A stretch of DNA of 64,000 nucleotides from Rahnella bruchi (GCF_003614975.1 NZ_QZWI01000011.1:103828-167827), one strand, 5' to 3'. Shown: positions 43,672-53,785, numbered from the stretch's first letter. Notes: generated by a model not told the origin, from the letters alone. Program-made: numbers and translations.

Positions 43672-46052
43672 CAACCAGCACAACAGCAACACCCCTTCCG
43701 GCGCAGGCACTGACCACGAATGTGCTGCAACGTCAGTTTGCCGCCGCGTCCGATACTATTGGCGATGCGCTGAACTGGGTGGAGAAAACCCGCGTTCAGG
43801 CACCGCGTCTGGATCTCGAAGCCGACCGGCTGAATTTGCAGTTAAAGCGCTGCCGCGACAAAGCGCAACGTCTGGCGCTGGCCTGCGAACTGCCTCCTGC
43901 GCTGGGCTTTTACGGTCATTCTCAGGCGGGGAAATCCTATCTTATCTGCTCGCTGGCCGCGGGGAATTATGGCCGGTTAGAAACCCGTCTGGGTGGCGTG
44001 ACGCTGGATTATCTGACGCAAATCAATCCTGGCAACCGCACTGCGCGACTGGCAACCCGTTTCACGCGCCAGTCCGATGTGCGCGACCGTGCGTTCCCCG
44101 TTCGCGTGTTGTTACTCAATGAGCCGGATCTGGCCCGTATCGTTATCCGCGCCTTCGGGCCGGACAGCCAGTATCACGTGCCTGATACGCAGCAGATCAC
44201 TGAGCATCTGAATAAACTGATGATGCATCGCCAGCCGGAGCCGGTTGAAGGTTTCAGCAGCGAGCAGATGATGGGTTTGTGGGACTCGATGATCCGTCTC
44301 GATGCTCGCCGGTTCCGTCACCTCAATGCGCATTTCTGGCCGGTTGCGGTAAATCTTGCGCCGTATCTGAACGTTGATGATCGTGCGCGGTTGTTCTCCA
44401 TCCTGTGGGGCAACGTGCCCGCGCTGACCACGGCGTACCGCCATTACGCGCACACGCTTCAACATCTGGGCGGGGCAAAGAGTCTGCTGGCTCCGCTCAG
44501 CGTTCTGGTCGATGACGCGATGCAACCGGCAGACGGCATTTTCAGTCAGTCTCCGGCCTTCGATGTCGAAATTTCTGTCTGCCCGGAATTTGATGGTTCG
44601 GTGATAGCGCCTGTGACGTTGTCACTTGAAGAGCTCACCCTACTGGCGTCTGAAGTGCAGATCCCCCTGCTTTCTCCGCCACGTGAAGCCTTATTCGAAC
44701 AGTTTGATTTACTGGATTTACCGGGGTGCGGCACCGCTGAGGATGATGACAGCGACGACGATATCAGCCCGCTGTTTCGTGCCAAAGTTGCTTATCTGCC
44801 GGAACGTTACACCGACCGCCATGAGATGAACATGCTGATGGTCTGCACCGCTGCGGATAAACGTGACGATGTGGTTGCCGTGGGCCGGACGCTGGAGCAT
44901 TGGGTCAAAGAAATGCACGGTGAAAACACCCAGGTGCGCAGCCGCCGTAAACCGGGGCTGGTCTGGGTGCTGACGCCGTTTGACCGGCGGATGACGCAGT
45001 CAGTGCATTTCGACGAAGCCGTTCAGCGTCATGTGGGCAATCCGGGCGATGCCTGGGGCGCACTGCTGGCGATGGACGAGCGTGGTCTGCAACGCATGGC
45101 GGATTATCTGGTGGCAGAAATCCGCCCTGATGTGCGGCTGAACCGTCTGAGTGAATTGCGTGATGAACTGCATCGCGAACTGGCGGATAACCTGCTCGGG
45201 CGCTGGTATCAGGAAGGCGAAGTGGCTGATCCGCAGCAGAAACAGCGGACGGTACAAACGGTGATTAAAGCGCTGCAAACCCGTACCGGCGTTCACGGCG
45301 AGTTACTTGAAAAACTGTTGCCGGGCCGCGATGAGTTACACCGTATTTATCTGGAACATACCGGACAGCCTGCGCAAACCGCCACTCAGGATGAAACGGG
45401 CGCGGAAAGCTTTGGTATCGGCATCGATATTGATCTCTTTGCTGAACAGCAGGACGCGCCTGTGTGGCAGTCAAAACCTGACGACGGCACCACGTTTGCC
45501 CGTCAGGTGCAGCGTTACTGGATAAACCATCTGCGCAGTTTGCCGGAAAACGAGCCCCTGATCGCGCTGTTAGGTGTGGCGAAACCGACGGTCGAATTAC
45601 TGATGGAAGAACTGATCACCGCCAGTTTCCGTCTCAATATGAGCGAGGCGCTGGTGCGGTCGCTGGGCAGCGAATTACCGGCGGGTGCGCGGGAACATGA
45701 ACATCATGCTGACCGGCAGGTTTCCCGAGCGCTGACCGTGCTGGGTGATTTTGTGGCCTGGCTGGGCTTTGAAAAACAGCCGGAAGCCGAACGCCCGGAA
45801 AGTCGTATTAATAAAGGCCATAAGATCTTCGCCAAACCGAAGAAAAGCGTCGCGAGCTGGAAGTCATCCCAGCGCCTGACCAAACTTTCGACCACGCCGA
45901 CCAATTCCACCGCGTTTTATATCTACGACTGGCTGGTCGGTTTGCAGGAAAGCATCATGCGTAATACGGGGGACGCCGCGGGCGGTGAAATCCCGGCATC
46001 ACAACGCGACAGTCTGGCGCGATTGCTGAAGGCATTGAAAGCGGCAAACTGA
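43668..46052 (+). CDS. srfC: SrfC, dynamin-like P-loop GTPase candidate
   Basis: The 794-residue protein is SrfC. It has a P-loop GHSQAGKS at 83-90 (G1), a DLPGCG near 348 matching the dynamin-type DLPG G3 motif, and VWVLTPFDRR near 430 in a possible G4 position. The long C-terminal part is helical. Together with an actin-fold partner (SrfB) and a membrane-anchored partner (SrfA), this suggests a nucleotide-driven membrane or envelope machine. That mechanism is inferred; the family is known only as virulence-associated. A strong terminator follows. Confidence 0.88.
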   Translation: MTTSTTATPLPAQALTTNVLQRQFAAASDTIGDALNWVEKTRVQAPRLDLEADRLNLQLKRCRDKAQRLALACELPPALGFYGHSQAGKSYLICSLAAGNYGRLETRLGGVTLDYLTQINPGNRTARLATRFTRQSDVRDRAFPVRVLLLNEPDLARIVIRAFGPDSQYHVPDTQQITEHLNKLMMHRQPEPVEGFSSEQMMGLWDSMIRLDARRFRHLNAHFWPVAVNLAPYLNVDDRARLFSILWGNVPALTTAYRHYAHTLQHLGGAKSLLAPLSVLVDDAMQPADGIFSQSPAFDVEISVCPEFDGSVIAPVTLSLEELTLLASEVQIPLLSPPREALFEQFDLLDLPGCGTAEDDDSDDDISPLFRAKVAYLPERYTDRHEMNMLMVCTAADKRDDVVAVGRTLEHWVKEMHGENTQVRSRRKPGLVWVLTPFDRRMTQSVHFDEAVQRHVGNPGDAWGALLAMDERGLQRMADYLVAEIRPDVRLNRLSELRDELHRELADNLLGRWYQEGEVADPQQKQRTVQTVIKALQTRTGVHGELLEKLLPGRDELHRIYLEHTGQPAQTATQDETGAESFGIGIDIDLFAEQQDAPVWQSKPDDGTTFARQVQRYWINHLRSLPENEPLIALLGVAKPTVELLMEELITASFRLNMSEALVRSLGSELPAGAREHEHHADRQVSRALTVLGDFVAWLGFEKQPEAERPESRINKGHKIFAKPKKSVASWKSSQRLTKLSTTPTNSTAFYIYDWLVGLQESIMRNTGDAAGGEIPASQRDSLARLLKALKAAN

Positions 46053-46059
46053 GTAATGA

Positions 46060-46094
46060 AAAAACCGGAACATCACGCTGATGTTCCGGTTTTT
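46060..46094 (+). terminator. srfABC terminator
   Basis: A 16-base arm ending AACCGGAACATCA pairs with TGATGTTCCGGTT around a CGC loop and runs into TTTTTC, eight bases after the srfC stop. Confidence 0.9.
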
Positions 46095-46245
46095 CTTTCG
46101 GGCGTTATGGGTGACCGGTTACTGCAAAAGAGCAATCTGAGTTACACAAAATGCCGGTAAGGCGACTATAAGTATGGGGTCAGGAAATTTCATTCACTGC
46201 TCTGCGCGTTCGTTAAGCGCCGCAAAGAGCCGAAAAGGAGTCCAT

Positions 46246-47295
46246 ATGACTGATATCGCTAAGTTACTAGGCAAAGAAGCCGATTCACTGCTTCAGCACC
46301 AATGTTCCACTATCACCGCAGACCAGCTTTATCTTCCCGGCAGCGATTTCGTTGACCGCGTGATGATCGACAATAACCGTTCTCCCCGCGTGCTGGCCGC
46401 CATGCAAAATTTGTATAACACCGGGCGCTTAGGCAAAACGGGTTATCTGTCTATTCTGCCGGTGGATCAGGGCGTTGAGCACTCTGCTGGCGCTTCTTTT
46501 GCTGCGAATCCCCTGTACTTCGATCCTAAAAATATTGTCGAACTGGCGATCGAAGCCGGCTGTAACTGCGTGGCATCAACCTACGGTGTTCTGGCGTCAG
46601 TTTCGCGCCGTTATGCCCACAAAATTCCGTTCCTGGTCAAACTCAATCACAACGAAACCCTGAGTTATCCGACGCAGTATGACCAGACGTTGTATGCCAG
46701 CGTAGAGCAGGCATTTAATCTTGGCGCGCAGGCCGTAGGTGCGACGATTTATTTTGGTTCGGAAGAATCACGCCGCCAGATTGAGGAAATTTCTGCTGCC
46801 TTCGAGCGGGCGCATGAACTGGGAATGGTGACTGTTCTGTGGGCGTATCTGCGCAATCCGGCGTTTGTTAAAGATGGTAAGGATTATCATTCCAGCGCCG
46901 ATCTCACCGGACAAGCCAACCATCTGGCCGCGACCATTGGCGCGGATATCGTGAAACAGAAGATGGCGGAGAATAACGGCGGCTATAAAGCCGTGAAGTT
47001 TGGTTATACCGATGAACGCGTGTACTCCAAACTGACAACCGATCACCCTGTCGATCTGGTGCGTTATCAGCTGGCAAACTGTTATATGGGGCGTGCCGGT
47101 TTAATTAATTCCGGGGGCGCAGCCGGGGAAAATGATATTCAGGAGTCCGTGCGTACCGCAGTGATTAATAAGCGCGCCGGGGGTATGGGACTGATACTGG
47201 GGCGTAAAGCCTTTAAGAAATCCATGAAAGACGGCGTGGCTTTAATAAATGCTGTTCAGGATGTTTATCTGGATAAAAAAGTGACTATTGCCTGA
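46246..47295 (+). CDS. fbaB: Class I fructose-bisphosphate aldolase FbaB
   Basis: The 349-residue DhnA-type aldolase cleaves fructose 1,6-bisphosphate via a Schiff base. [40 protein letters not shown] and [20 protein letters not shown] are family segments; the Lys in YKAVKFGY is the likely Schiff-base residue and [14 protein letters not shown] is the C-terminal phosphate site. The ATG at 46246 follows AAAAGGAG; longer in-frame starts are rejected. It has its own terminator and is probably monocistronic. Confidence 0.95.
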   Translation: MTDIAKLLGKEADSLLQHQCSTITADQLYLPGSDFVDRVMIDNNRSPRVLAAMQNLYNTGRLGKTGYLSILPVDQGVEHSAGASFAANPLYFDPKNIVELAIEAGCNCVASTYGVLASVSRRYAHKIPFLVKLNHNETLSYPTQYDQTLYASVEQAFNLGAQAVGATIYFGSEESRRQIEEISAAFERAHELGMVTVLWAYLRNPAFVKDGKDYHSSADLTGQANHLAATIGADIVKQKMAENNGGYKAVKFGYTDERVYSKLTTDHPVDLVRYQLANCYMGRAGLINSGGAAGENDIQESVRTAVINKRAGGMGLILGRKAFKKSMKDGVALINAVQDVYLDKKVTIA

Positions 47296-47322
47296 TTTTA
47301 TTTTGGCAATATGAAAACACAG

Positions 47323-47346
47323 GCCGGAAGAAATCTTCCGGCTTTT
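47323..47346. terminator. Bidirectional terminator after fbaB
   Basis: GCCGGAAG-AAAT-CTTCCGGC followed by TTTTAATG stops fbaB and may also serve the convergent LuxR gene. Confidence 0.8.
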
Positions 47347-47357
47347 AATGTTTGGTT

Positions 47358-47963
47358 TCAGAATATTTTATTTTTAATGAATCTCAGGCAGCTGAGTAAT
47401 TCAGAATCCGATATCAGGTTGAATTTCGCCATGATTTTTCTTTTATGTACGCTGACGGATTTTTCTGCCATATGCAATTTCCGGGCGATATCTTGCACAT
47501 CATTACCCGCATGGATCAGCGTGGCGACGCTCGCCTCTTTCGCAGACAGCTTTGGCTGTTTGCAGTTAGCGCAATCGCGCGGCAGCTGGTCGGGAACCCC
47601 CGTGGTGTGGTTTGCCCAGCCGCTGATCACCCGTTTTCTGATGCGCTCCAGCGAACTTTTGCGGTTAATAAAAATAATATTAGTAATACATGGAGGCAGG
47701 TCAGTAACAAATGGCGCTGTCCGGCAGTCGTAAACGGCGATAATCAGACTGTGCTTATTACGCTGTTGAAATAACGGCTGGCAAATCGTACTTTCTCCGG
47801 CACTGAATCTTTTAACGATAATATTTGCAGCAGGTAGGTTTTGTTCAGTCAGATCAGATATCTGTACGGGAATTTTCTTTTCAAGATAAAATATCTGCGT
47901 AAGAAAATTTTCCATACCGTACCGATAGGCCATATTCGGGTCATCAAAAATAATATTCAACAT
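47358..47963 (-). CDS. LuxR-type HTH regulator with unassigned N-terminal domain
   Basis: The 201-residue protein ends in a LuxR/GerE helix-turn-helix: KLSAKEASVATLIHAGNDVQ, DIARKLHMAEKSVSVHKRKI and MAKFNL. The first about 120 residues (MLNIIFDDPNMAYRYGMENF) lack the Asp of a receiver domain and are not recognised; three cysteines cluster in DCANCK and PPC. The gene is AT-rich with many ATA and TTA codons, unlike its neighbours, suggesting horizontal origin or a lightly expressed regulator. Such short LuxR proteins often control fimbriae or motility; that is only analogy. Confidence 0.75.
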   Translation of the reverse strand: MLNIIFDDPNMAYRYGMENFLTQIFYLEKKIPVQISDLTEQNLPAANIIVKRFSAGESTICQPLFQQRNKHSLIIAVYDCRTAPFVTDLPPCITNIIFINRKSSLERIRKRVISGWANHTTGVPDQLPRDCANCKQPKLSAKEASVATLIHAGNDVQDIARKLHMAEKSVSVHKRKIMAKFNLISDSELLSCLRFIKNKIF

Positions 47964-48180
47964 GACGGATTTCAGCTTATTAAGATAATTAATGGCGCCT
48001 GTTGTCCATTTGCAGGCTTGCGACCAATATTACTCGCTTACAGTCAGTGCTCAACATTTTTTCGGGTCTACTTTTACACAAAAAATCTATTTGCTTTTAA
48101 GATTTTTATTATCTAACGGATGTTCGTTCAGAGGATCAAAGGCCCGTCACAGCGAGCCTTTGCTTTCTTCCTGCCCCCCG

Positions 48181-49662
48181 TTACTCCGTCAGTACCCACA
48201 CGCTCACACTGCCCGGCGCGCAAAAGAATACTGCCGATCCTTTCTCGTCAGTTTCAATGATTTCATCGCGGTGACCCAGCAGGTCATGCCATTTTTTATG
48301 CCCGAAGTTATCGCCCAGTTCGATAGCTTTTTCTCCGGCTTCGCTGTTTGACATCACGACGATGCAACCCGGATGTTCGGCGGTTCCGCTGCGGCTGAAT
48401 GCCAGACAATTCGGGTGATCGAAATAATCAGTCTGAGCACCCCACGCATGGGTTTGCCGCGCTTTAATTAAGGTTTCCAGTCCGGGGATCACCGGCATGT
48501 CGATGGTATAACTGTTGCCGTCATCGCCCTCATCTTCGTAATTCGCACCGCACAAGTCCGGGTAAAAGACAATCGGCACGCCCTGTTCGCGCAGTAAGAT
48601 CAGCGCATAGGCCAGCGGTTTAAACCAGGGTTCAATTGGCGCTTCAAGGGATTGTAACGGCTGGGTGTCGTGGTTAGCCACCAGCGTGACGGCGTGGGCC
48701 GGATCGGCGGCTACCAGCGTATTGTCGAAAATCTGGCTGAGGTTGTAATCCGCGCCCTGCTTAGAAGCGTGATGGAAATTCAGCTGCAATGGCGCATCGA
48801 AAAGCATGGTTTTACCTTCGACCTGCCCGATGTAATTTTGCAGTGTCGGAACGTCGTGCGACCAGTATTCCGCCACGATATAAATCGGGTCTTGTGCCTC
48901 GTTCTGGACATGGTCTATCCAGTCTTTATAAAACCATGCAGGAATGTGTTTGACGGCATCGAGACGAAATCCGGTGCAGCCGGTTTGGTCCAGCAGCCAG
49001 CGAGCCCAGTATTTGAGTTCCTCGCTGACCGCGTTGTTGCGAAAATCGACGTTGGCGCCCATCAGGTAATCGTAGTTACCGAATTCGTCATCAACCTGGT
49101 CGTTCCAGCCGCCGCCGGTGTAATCATTGATGATTTTGAAGATGCCCTGTTCATCGGGATTTTCAATGTGATCGACACCGCTGAAGCAGTGATAATCCCA
49201 GATGAATTTTGAATACTGGCCGTTGCGGGCGGCGAAGATAAAGCGCGTCCAGGCGTCGGCCTCAATGATGTCGTCACTGATTTCTTCGCGATTATCAATA
49301 TTGACGCGATTGACCTGCACGCGTTCTTTCTCATCCGCGCCCATTTTATGATTGAGCACTACGTCGAGGATCACGCCCAGTCCGTTGGATTTCAGCGCTT
49401 CTATGGCGGCGAGTAAACCCTCTTTGTCGCCATATTTCGTCGCACGGCTACCCTTTTGTTCAAACTCACCTAAATCAAATAAATCATAGGTGTCATAGCC
49501 GACCGAATACCCGCCGGAATCCCCTTTATACGCTGGCGGCAACCAGGCGGCGGTGATACCGGTTTGCGCCAGCCACTCGGCTTTTTCTGCGACTTCCGGC
49601 CAGAGCTGGCCACCGTCCGGGTAATACCAGTGGAAGAACTGAAACAACGTAGGATTCTGCAT
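48181..49662 (-). CDS. amyA: Cytoplasmic alpha-amylase AmyA
   Basis: The 493-residue GH13 enzyme has the four conserved regions: [26 protein letters not shown] (nucleophile Asp), [16 protein letters not shown] (acid/base Glu) and [12 protein letters not shown] (transition-state Asp). There is no signal peptide, matching the cytoplasmic AmyA of enterobacteria that degrades maltodextrins and glycogen-derived chains. It is monocistronic. A weak hairpin (AAAGGC...GCCTTT near 48140-48163) follows the stop. Confidence 0.93.
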   Translation of the reverse strand: MQNPTLFQFFHWYYPDGGQLWPEVAEKAEWLAQTGITAAWLPPAYKGDSGGYSVGYDTYDLFDLGEFEQKGSRATKYGDKEGLLAAIEALKSNGLGVILDVVLNHKMGADEKERVQVNRVNIDNREEISDDIIEADAWTRFIFAARNGQYSKFIWDYHCFSGVDHIENPDEQGIFKIINDYTGGGWNDQVDDEFGNYDYLMGANVDFRNNAVSEELKYWARWLLDQTGCTGFRLDAVKHIPAWFYKDWIDHVQNEAQDPIYIVAEYWSHDVPTLQNYIGQVEGKTMLFDAPLQLNFHHASKQGADYNLSQIFDNTLVAADPAHAVTLVANHDTQPLQSLEAPIEPWFKPLAYALILLREQGVPIVFYPDLCGANYEDEGDDGNSYTIDMPVIPGLETLIKARQTHAWGAQTDYFDHPNCLAFSRSGTAEHPGCIVVMSNSEAGEKAIELGDNFGHKKWHDLLGHRDEIIETDEKGSAVFFCAPGSVSVWVLTE

Positions 49663-49750
49663 ACAGGATTTCCATTCAGATGACCGGGAAATGAAGTATG
49701 GAGCAGGAACGGGAAAAATGCGGTAACGGGTGGAAAAAGAGGTAAAAAAA

Positions 49751-49774
49751 AGCCGGTCAGCGAAATGACCGGCT
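49751..49774 (-). terminator. proP terminator
   Basis: On the minus strand AGCCGGTCA pairs with TGACCGGCT around a 6-base loop and is followed by eight Ts, 22 bases after the proP stop. Confidence 0.9.
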
Positions 49775-49795
49775 TGAGATTACGCGGGATTATGA

Positions 49796-51301
49796 TCAGT
49801 CGATATCAGGATGCTGCGCAATCAGGTTCTTTCTTTTGGCTTCAAGTTCAACAATCTGCGCATCAATATCTTCGATTTTTTGTTCGATATTGTCGTGATG
49901 TTCCTGAAGAATTTCTTTCGCTTCTGCACGATCCGACGCGGCCGGTGTCGCGCCTTTCAGCGGTCGGTTGGCGGTTTCTTTCATGAAGATACCGGTGACC
50001 AGTCCGATGATCGCCACGACCATCAGGTAGTAAGCAGGCATATACAGGTTACCTGTGGCTTCTACCAGCCAGGCGGCGATAGTCGGTGTCAGACCGGCGA
50101 TCAGCACGGAGATGTTAAACGCAATCGCCAGCGCGCTGTAGCGGATATGCGTCGGGAACATTGCCGGTAACGTTGAGGCCATGACGCCGATGAAGCAGTT
50201 CAGCAGTACCGCGAGGATCAGAAGTCCGGCGAAGATAAGCCCGACCACTCCGCTGTTAATCAGAATGAAGCACGGGATCGCCAGGATAAACAGGCCGATA
50301 CTGCCGATGATCACAAAGGGTTTACGACCAAAGCGGTCACTCAGCAAGCCCATGAACGGCTGAACGAACAGCATACCGACCATAATCGCGATGATGATCA
50401 GCACACCGTGGTCTTCAGAATAATGCAGGCTGTGCGACAGGTAGCTCGGCATGTACGTCAGCAACATGTAGTAAGTGACGTTCGTGGCGATGACCATCCC
50501 GACGCAAACGATCAGCGGTTTCCATTGCTTGGTCAGAATTTCACGGAAAGAGACTTTCGGCGGCTCGGCAATGTCTTTACGGGAATCGCTGTCGATTTTA
50601 TCGACGTGCTGCTGGAATGTCGGGGTTTCTTCCAGCGCATGGCGCAGGTAGATACCGATCAGGCCCAGCGGTGCGGCGATGAAGAACGGTATACGCCAGC
50701 CCCATTCGAGGAAGTTGGTCTCACCGACAATGCTGGAAATCAGGACAACCACGCCCGCGCCGAGGATAAAACCGGCGATAGAGCCGAAGTCCAGCCAGCT
50801 GCCGAGGAAGCCACGTTTTCTGTCAGGCGAGTATTCCGCGACGAAAATTGCTGCGCCGGTATATTCACCCCCGACCGAGAAGCCCTGCGCCAGTTTGGCC
50901 AGTAACAGCAAAATCGGCGCCCAGATACCGATGGTGGCGTAACCGGGGATCAGACCGATACAGAAGGTACTGACCGACATAATAATGATGGTGACGGATA
51001 ACACTTTCTGACGGCCAAACTTATCGCCCAACGCGCCAAAGAACAGGCCGCCCAGAGGCCTGACGAGGAATGGAACGGAGAAGGTCGCCAGAGCGGCAAT
51101 CATCTGAATGCCCGGATCAGCGCCTGGGAAGAACACCTGACCCAGTGCGAAAGCGACAAAACCATACACACCGAAGTCGAACCATTCCATCGCGTTACCT
51201 AACGCAGCGGCGGTGATAGCCTTCTTAAGCTTGGAATCGTCAATGATAGTAATGTCGTTGATATGCATCGGTTTAACGCGTTTCTTTCTCAATCTAATCA
51301 T
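49796..51301 (-). CDS. proP: Proline/betaine osmolyte symporter ProP
   Basis: The 501-residue MFS transporter closely follows E. coli ProP: RVKP near the start, TIIDDSKLKKAITAAALGNA, MEWFDFGVYGFVAFALGQVF, FSVGGEYTGAAIFVAEYSPD and NRPLKGATPAASDRAEAKEI. The C-terminus (about 455-498, HHDNIEQKIEDIDAQIVELE) is the coiled coil that tunes the osmolality response. The ATG at 51301 follows AAAAGGGATGTAC; an ATG six bases upstream lies on that site. It imports proline and glycine betaine with protons under hyperosmotic stress. Confidence 0.95.
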   Translation of the reverse strand: MIRLRKKRVKPMHINDITIIDDSKLKKAITAAALGNAMEWFDFGVYGFVAFALGQVFFPGADPGIQMIAALATFSVPFLVRPLGGLFFGALGDKFGRQKVLSVTIIIMSVSTFCIGLIPGYATIGIWAPILLLLAKLAQGFSVGGEYTGAAIFVAEYSPDRKRGFLGSWLDFGSIAGFILGAGVVVLISSIVGETNFLEWGWRIPFFIAAPLGLIGIYLRHALEETPTFQQHVDKIDSDSRKDIAEPPKVSFREILTKQWKPLIVCVGMVIATNVTYYMLLTYMPSYLSHSLHYSEDHGVLIIIAIMVGMLFVQPFMGLLSDRFGRKPFVIIGSIGLFILAIPCFILINSGVVGLIFAGLLILAVLLNCFIGVMASTLPAMFPTHIRYSALAIAFNISVLIAGLTPTIAAWLVEATGNLYMPAYYLMVVAIIGLVTGIFMKETANRPLKGATPAASDRAEAKEILQEHHDNIEQKIEDIDAQIVELEAKRKNLIAQHPDID

Positions 51302-51435
51302 GTACATCCCTTTTATTACATAACTTCACTGTGTAAAGCGTGAGGTATTTGTTCAGTACCCTTAATCAATATTGGGTATCAAATGTTATTTACGAAACTA
51401 TGACATTATAGAATGTTTTTTACAGAAGGGAAAAA

Positions 51436-51451
51436 TGTGATCAATGTTGCA
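51436..51451. promoter_or_regulatory. CRP-like site upstream of ogl
   Basis: AAATGTGA-TCAATG-TTGCATTT has a perfect left half-site and a degenerate right half (TTGCA for TCACA). It lies about 130 bases before ogl and also upstream of the divergent proP. Confidence 0.45.
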
Positions 51452-51508
51452 TTTTTGGCAGCCGCCGCCGCCAGTAAACATCCGTAAGTGGTAATGTGTT
51501 TTCAATTT

Positions 51509-51528
51509 AATGAAATTGCATTTCAATT
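51509..51528. promoter_or_regulatory. KdgR box upstream of ogl
   Basis: AATGAAATTGCATTTCAATT closely matches the KdgR operator consensus AATGAAAC-N3-GTTTCATT. It lies 54 bases upstream of the ogl ATG. Confidence 0.8.
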
Positions 51529-51581
51529 AAGAAAGGAAAGCCTAAACACGGCTGATTTTATTGCCACTTATGAGGTGAATC

Positions 51582-52763
51582 ATGGCGAAAGGTTCTCAGA
51601 TTCAATTCAATTTCCACACCGTTCAGGACGCACAAACCGGCGCACGCGTAACGCGTCTGACGCCGCCCGATGTGCTTTGCCACCGTAACTATTTCTATCA
51701 GAAATGTTTTACCCGCAACGGCGCTAAGCTGTTGTTTGCCGGTGAATTTGAGGGCAACCGCAATTACTATCTGCTGGATCTGAAAACGCAGAAGGCGGTT
51801 CAGCTGACTGAAGGAAAAGGTGACAACACCTTCGGCGGCTTCCTTTCTCCGGACGATCAGTTCCTGTATTACGTGAAAAATGAGCGTAGTTTGCAGCGGG
51901 TAAAACTGGCTGATTTCAGCGAAAAAACCGTTTATACGGTGCCGGAAGATTGGGTCGGATACGGCACATGGGTGGCGAACAGCGAATGCACCAGTCTGGT
52001 GGGTATTGAAATCAGTCGTGAAGACTGGACGCCGTTATCTGACTGGAAGATTTTCCAGGAGTTTTATCACAGTAATCCGCACTGCCGCCTGCTGCGCGTG
52101 GATCTGATCAACGGCAAATCGCGCGTAATACATGAAAAAAATGAATGGCTCGGACACCCGATTTACCGGCCATTTGACGACAATACCGTCGCGTTTTGCC
52201 ATGAAGGTCCGCACGACCTGGTGGATGCGCGCATGTGGCTGGTGAATGAAGACGGCAGCGATGTGCGCAAGGTGAAAGAACATGCGCCGGGTGAAAGCTG
52301 CACGCATGAATTCTGGGTGCCGGACGGCTCCGCGCTGATGTATGTGTCTTACCTGAAGGGCCAGCATGACCGACATATCCGCTGCTTTGATCCGCAAACC
52401 GGTGAAGATATTTGTCTGATGACCATGCCCGCGTGTTCGCATCTGATGAGCAATGAAAACGGGACACTGCTGGTCGGCGACGGTTCCGGTACGCCGGTAG
52501 ATGTGAAAGATACCGCCAGTCATACGATTGAAAACGATCCGTGGCTGTATATTTTTGATGCCCGTACCCGCCGGCATGCCCCGCTTGCTGCACATAACAG
52601 CTCATGGCGCGTGCTCGATGGCGACCGTCAGGTGACACATCCGCACCCTTCTTTCTCACCCGACGATCGTCACGTGTTGTTTACCACTGATTATGAAGGC
52701 CTGCCTGCGTTGTATCTGGCAGAAATTCCGGATGCGCTGCTCAGCTCGTTAAGAAAGGACTAA
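51582..52763 (+). CDS. ogl: Oligogalacturonate lyase Ogl
   Basis: The 393-residue protein is a seven-bladed propeller lyase of family PL22 that splits short oligogalacturonides into 5-keto-4-deoxyuronate units. VTRLTPPDVLCHRNYFYQKC, GDNTFGGFLSPDDQFLYYVK, LLRVDLINGKSRVIHEKNEW, LGHPIYRPFDDNTVAFCHEG and HPSFSPDDRHVLFTTDYEGL show the repeat and the conserved metal-binding histidines. No signal peptide is present, so it acts in the cytoplasm. kdgF follows by three bases. Confidence 0.95.
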   Translation: MAKGSQIQFNFHTVQDAQTGARVTRLTPPDVLCHRNYFYQKCFTRNGAKLLFAGEFEGNRNYYLLDLKTQKAVQLTEGKGDNTFGGFLSPDDQFLYYVKNERSLQRVKLADFSEKTVYTVPEDWVGYGTWVANSECTSLVGIEISREDWTPLSDWKIFQEFYHSNPHCRLLRVDLINGKSRVIHEKNEWLGHPIYRPFDDNTVAFCHEGPHDLVDARMWLVNEDGSDVRKVKEHAPGESCTHEFWVPDGSALMYVSYLKGQHDRHIRCFDPQTGEDICLMTMPACSHLMSNENGTLLVGDGSGTPVDVKDTASHTIENDPWLYIFDARTRRHAPLAAHNSSWRVLDGDRQVTHPHPSFSPDDRHVLFTTDYEGLPALYLAEIPDALLSSLRKD

Positions 52764-52766
52764 CCG

Positions 52767-53087
52767 ATGTTTGTATTTAAAAAAGAGATCCCCTTACAGG
52801 ATTTGGGCGACGGTGTAAGCCGTCGTGTTCTGGCGCATGACGGCAGCATGATGGCTGTTGAAGTGTATTTTGAGGAAGGCGCGGTCGGGCCGATGCATAA
52901 CCATGTGCATGAGCAACTGACGTATGTGCTGTCCGGTCGCTTTAAATTTACTATCGGTGAGGAAACTCACGAAGTGAGCGCGGGCGATACACTGTATAAA
53001 AAGCCGTACATCATGCACGGCTGCGTATGTCTGGAAAAAGGGGTGTTGCTGGATACCTTCACCCCACAACGGCAGGATTTCCTTTAA
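52767..53087 (+). CDS. kdgF: KdgF cupin, uronate linearisation
   Basis: The 106-residue cupin carries the metal-binding motif GPMHNHVHEQLTYVLSGRFK (about 41-60) and a second cupin region EVSAGDTLYKKPYIMHGCV. KdgF converts 4,5-unsaturated galacturonate from lyases to its open-chain keturonate. It forms an operon with ogl, a standard enterobacterial arrangement. Confidence 0.93.
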   Translation: MFVFKKEIPLQDLGDGVSRRVLAHDGSMMAVEVYFEEGAVGPMHNHVHEQLTYVLSGRFKFTIGEETHEVSAGDTLYKKPYIMHGCVCLEKGVLLDTFTPQRQDFL

Positions 53088-53093
53088 CCCATA

Positions 53094-53127
53094 AAAAAAC
53101 CGGTGCCACATGAGCACCGGTTTTTTT
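53094..53127. terminator. Bidirectional terminator between kdgF and the RpiB-like gene
   Basis: CCGGTGC (53100-53106) and GCACCGG (53114-53120) with A and T runs on either side form a terminator for both convergent operons. Confidence 0.9.
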
Positions 53128-53146
53128 GTCGTCTGAAAACGAAATC

Positions 53147-53785
53147 TTACGCGAGGATTTCACGCACGAAGTTTTCGATTTCTTTGTTCTGGCAGTTCTC
53201 GAAGAAACATTTCTGGAAACGTTCACCGGTCACAGCGGTTTTCACCAGTTCAGGATCGATAGCACGCAGCGTATCCAGGTAGTTTTCTTTCACTACGGCG
53301 GCTTTCACCTGATTCAGGATACCGGCATTGCGCACCTGAGGTTCTTTACGATCTGCCGGATAGCCCTGGCCTTTCTCGCCGGTAAAGGCTTTCTCGAAGA
53401 TGAATCGCACGTTGAGTTCTGCGCCCCAGCCGAAACCTTTGGCGAATGGCAGTGATAATGCGTTGCCGTTGTTGATCTGCGCGAACAGGAAAGCATCCGC
53501 CGGATCAATGCAGTAACCGCAGTTAACGCCCGGATGAATATTCAGCGACATCAGCGCGCCCTGCCCGGTGCCGCAGCCTGCGACAACAAAATCAACCGCT
53601 TTGGAGTTGAGCAGAATGCTGGCCATGATGCCCAGATGGATGTAAGTCAGGTGATGATCCTGCTCATCAGACATGCCCACGTTGTACACCGGATATTCTT
53701 TCTCAGATGCTACCGCGTTCAACTCTTTCAGGATAATCGCGTTTTTCGCGGCCTGACTGTTTTCCATCATCAATGCAATTTTCAT
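53147..53785 (-). CDS. RpiB/LacAB-family sugar-phosphate isomerase-like protein
   Basis: The 212-residue protein has the RpiB fold: MKIALMMENSQAAKNAIILK, DFVVAGCGTGQGALMSLNIH (the catalytic Cys in CGTGQG corresponds to the RpiB active-site Cys) and VNCGYCIDPADAFLFAQINN. It is about 60 residues longer than RpiB, with an extra C-terminal part. It lies 68 bases downstream of kduD on the same strand, under a shared KdgR box, so a pectin-pathway isomerase function is likely. kduI, the usual isomerase, is not in this window. Which ketose it acts on is unproven. Confidence 0.8.
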   Translation of the reverse strand: MKIALMMENSQAAKNAIILKELNAVASEKEYPVYNVGMSDEQDHHLTYIHLGIMASILLNSKAVDFVVAGCGTGQGALMSLNIHPGVNCGYCIDPADAFLFAQINNGNALSLPFAKGFGWGAELNVRFIFEKAFTGEKGQGYPADRKEPQVRNAGILNQVKAAVVKENYLDTLRAIDPELVKTAVTGERFQKCFFENCQNKEIENFVREILA

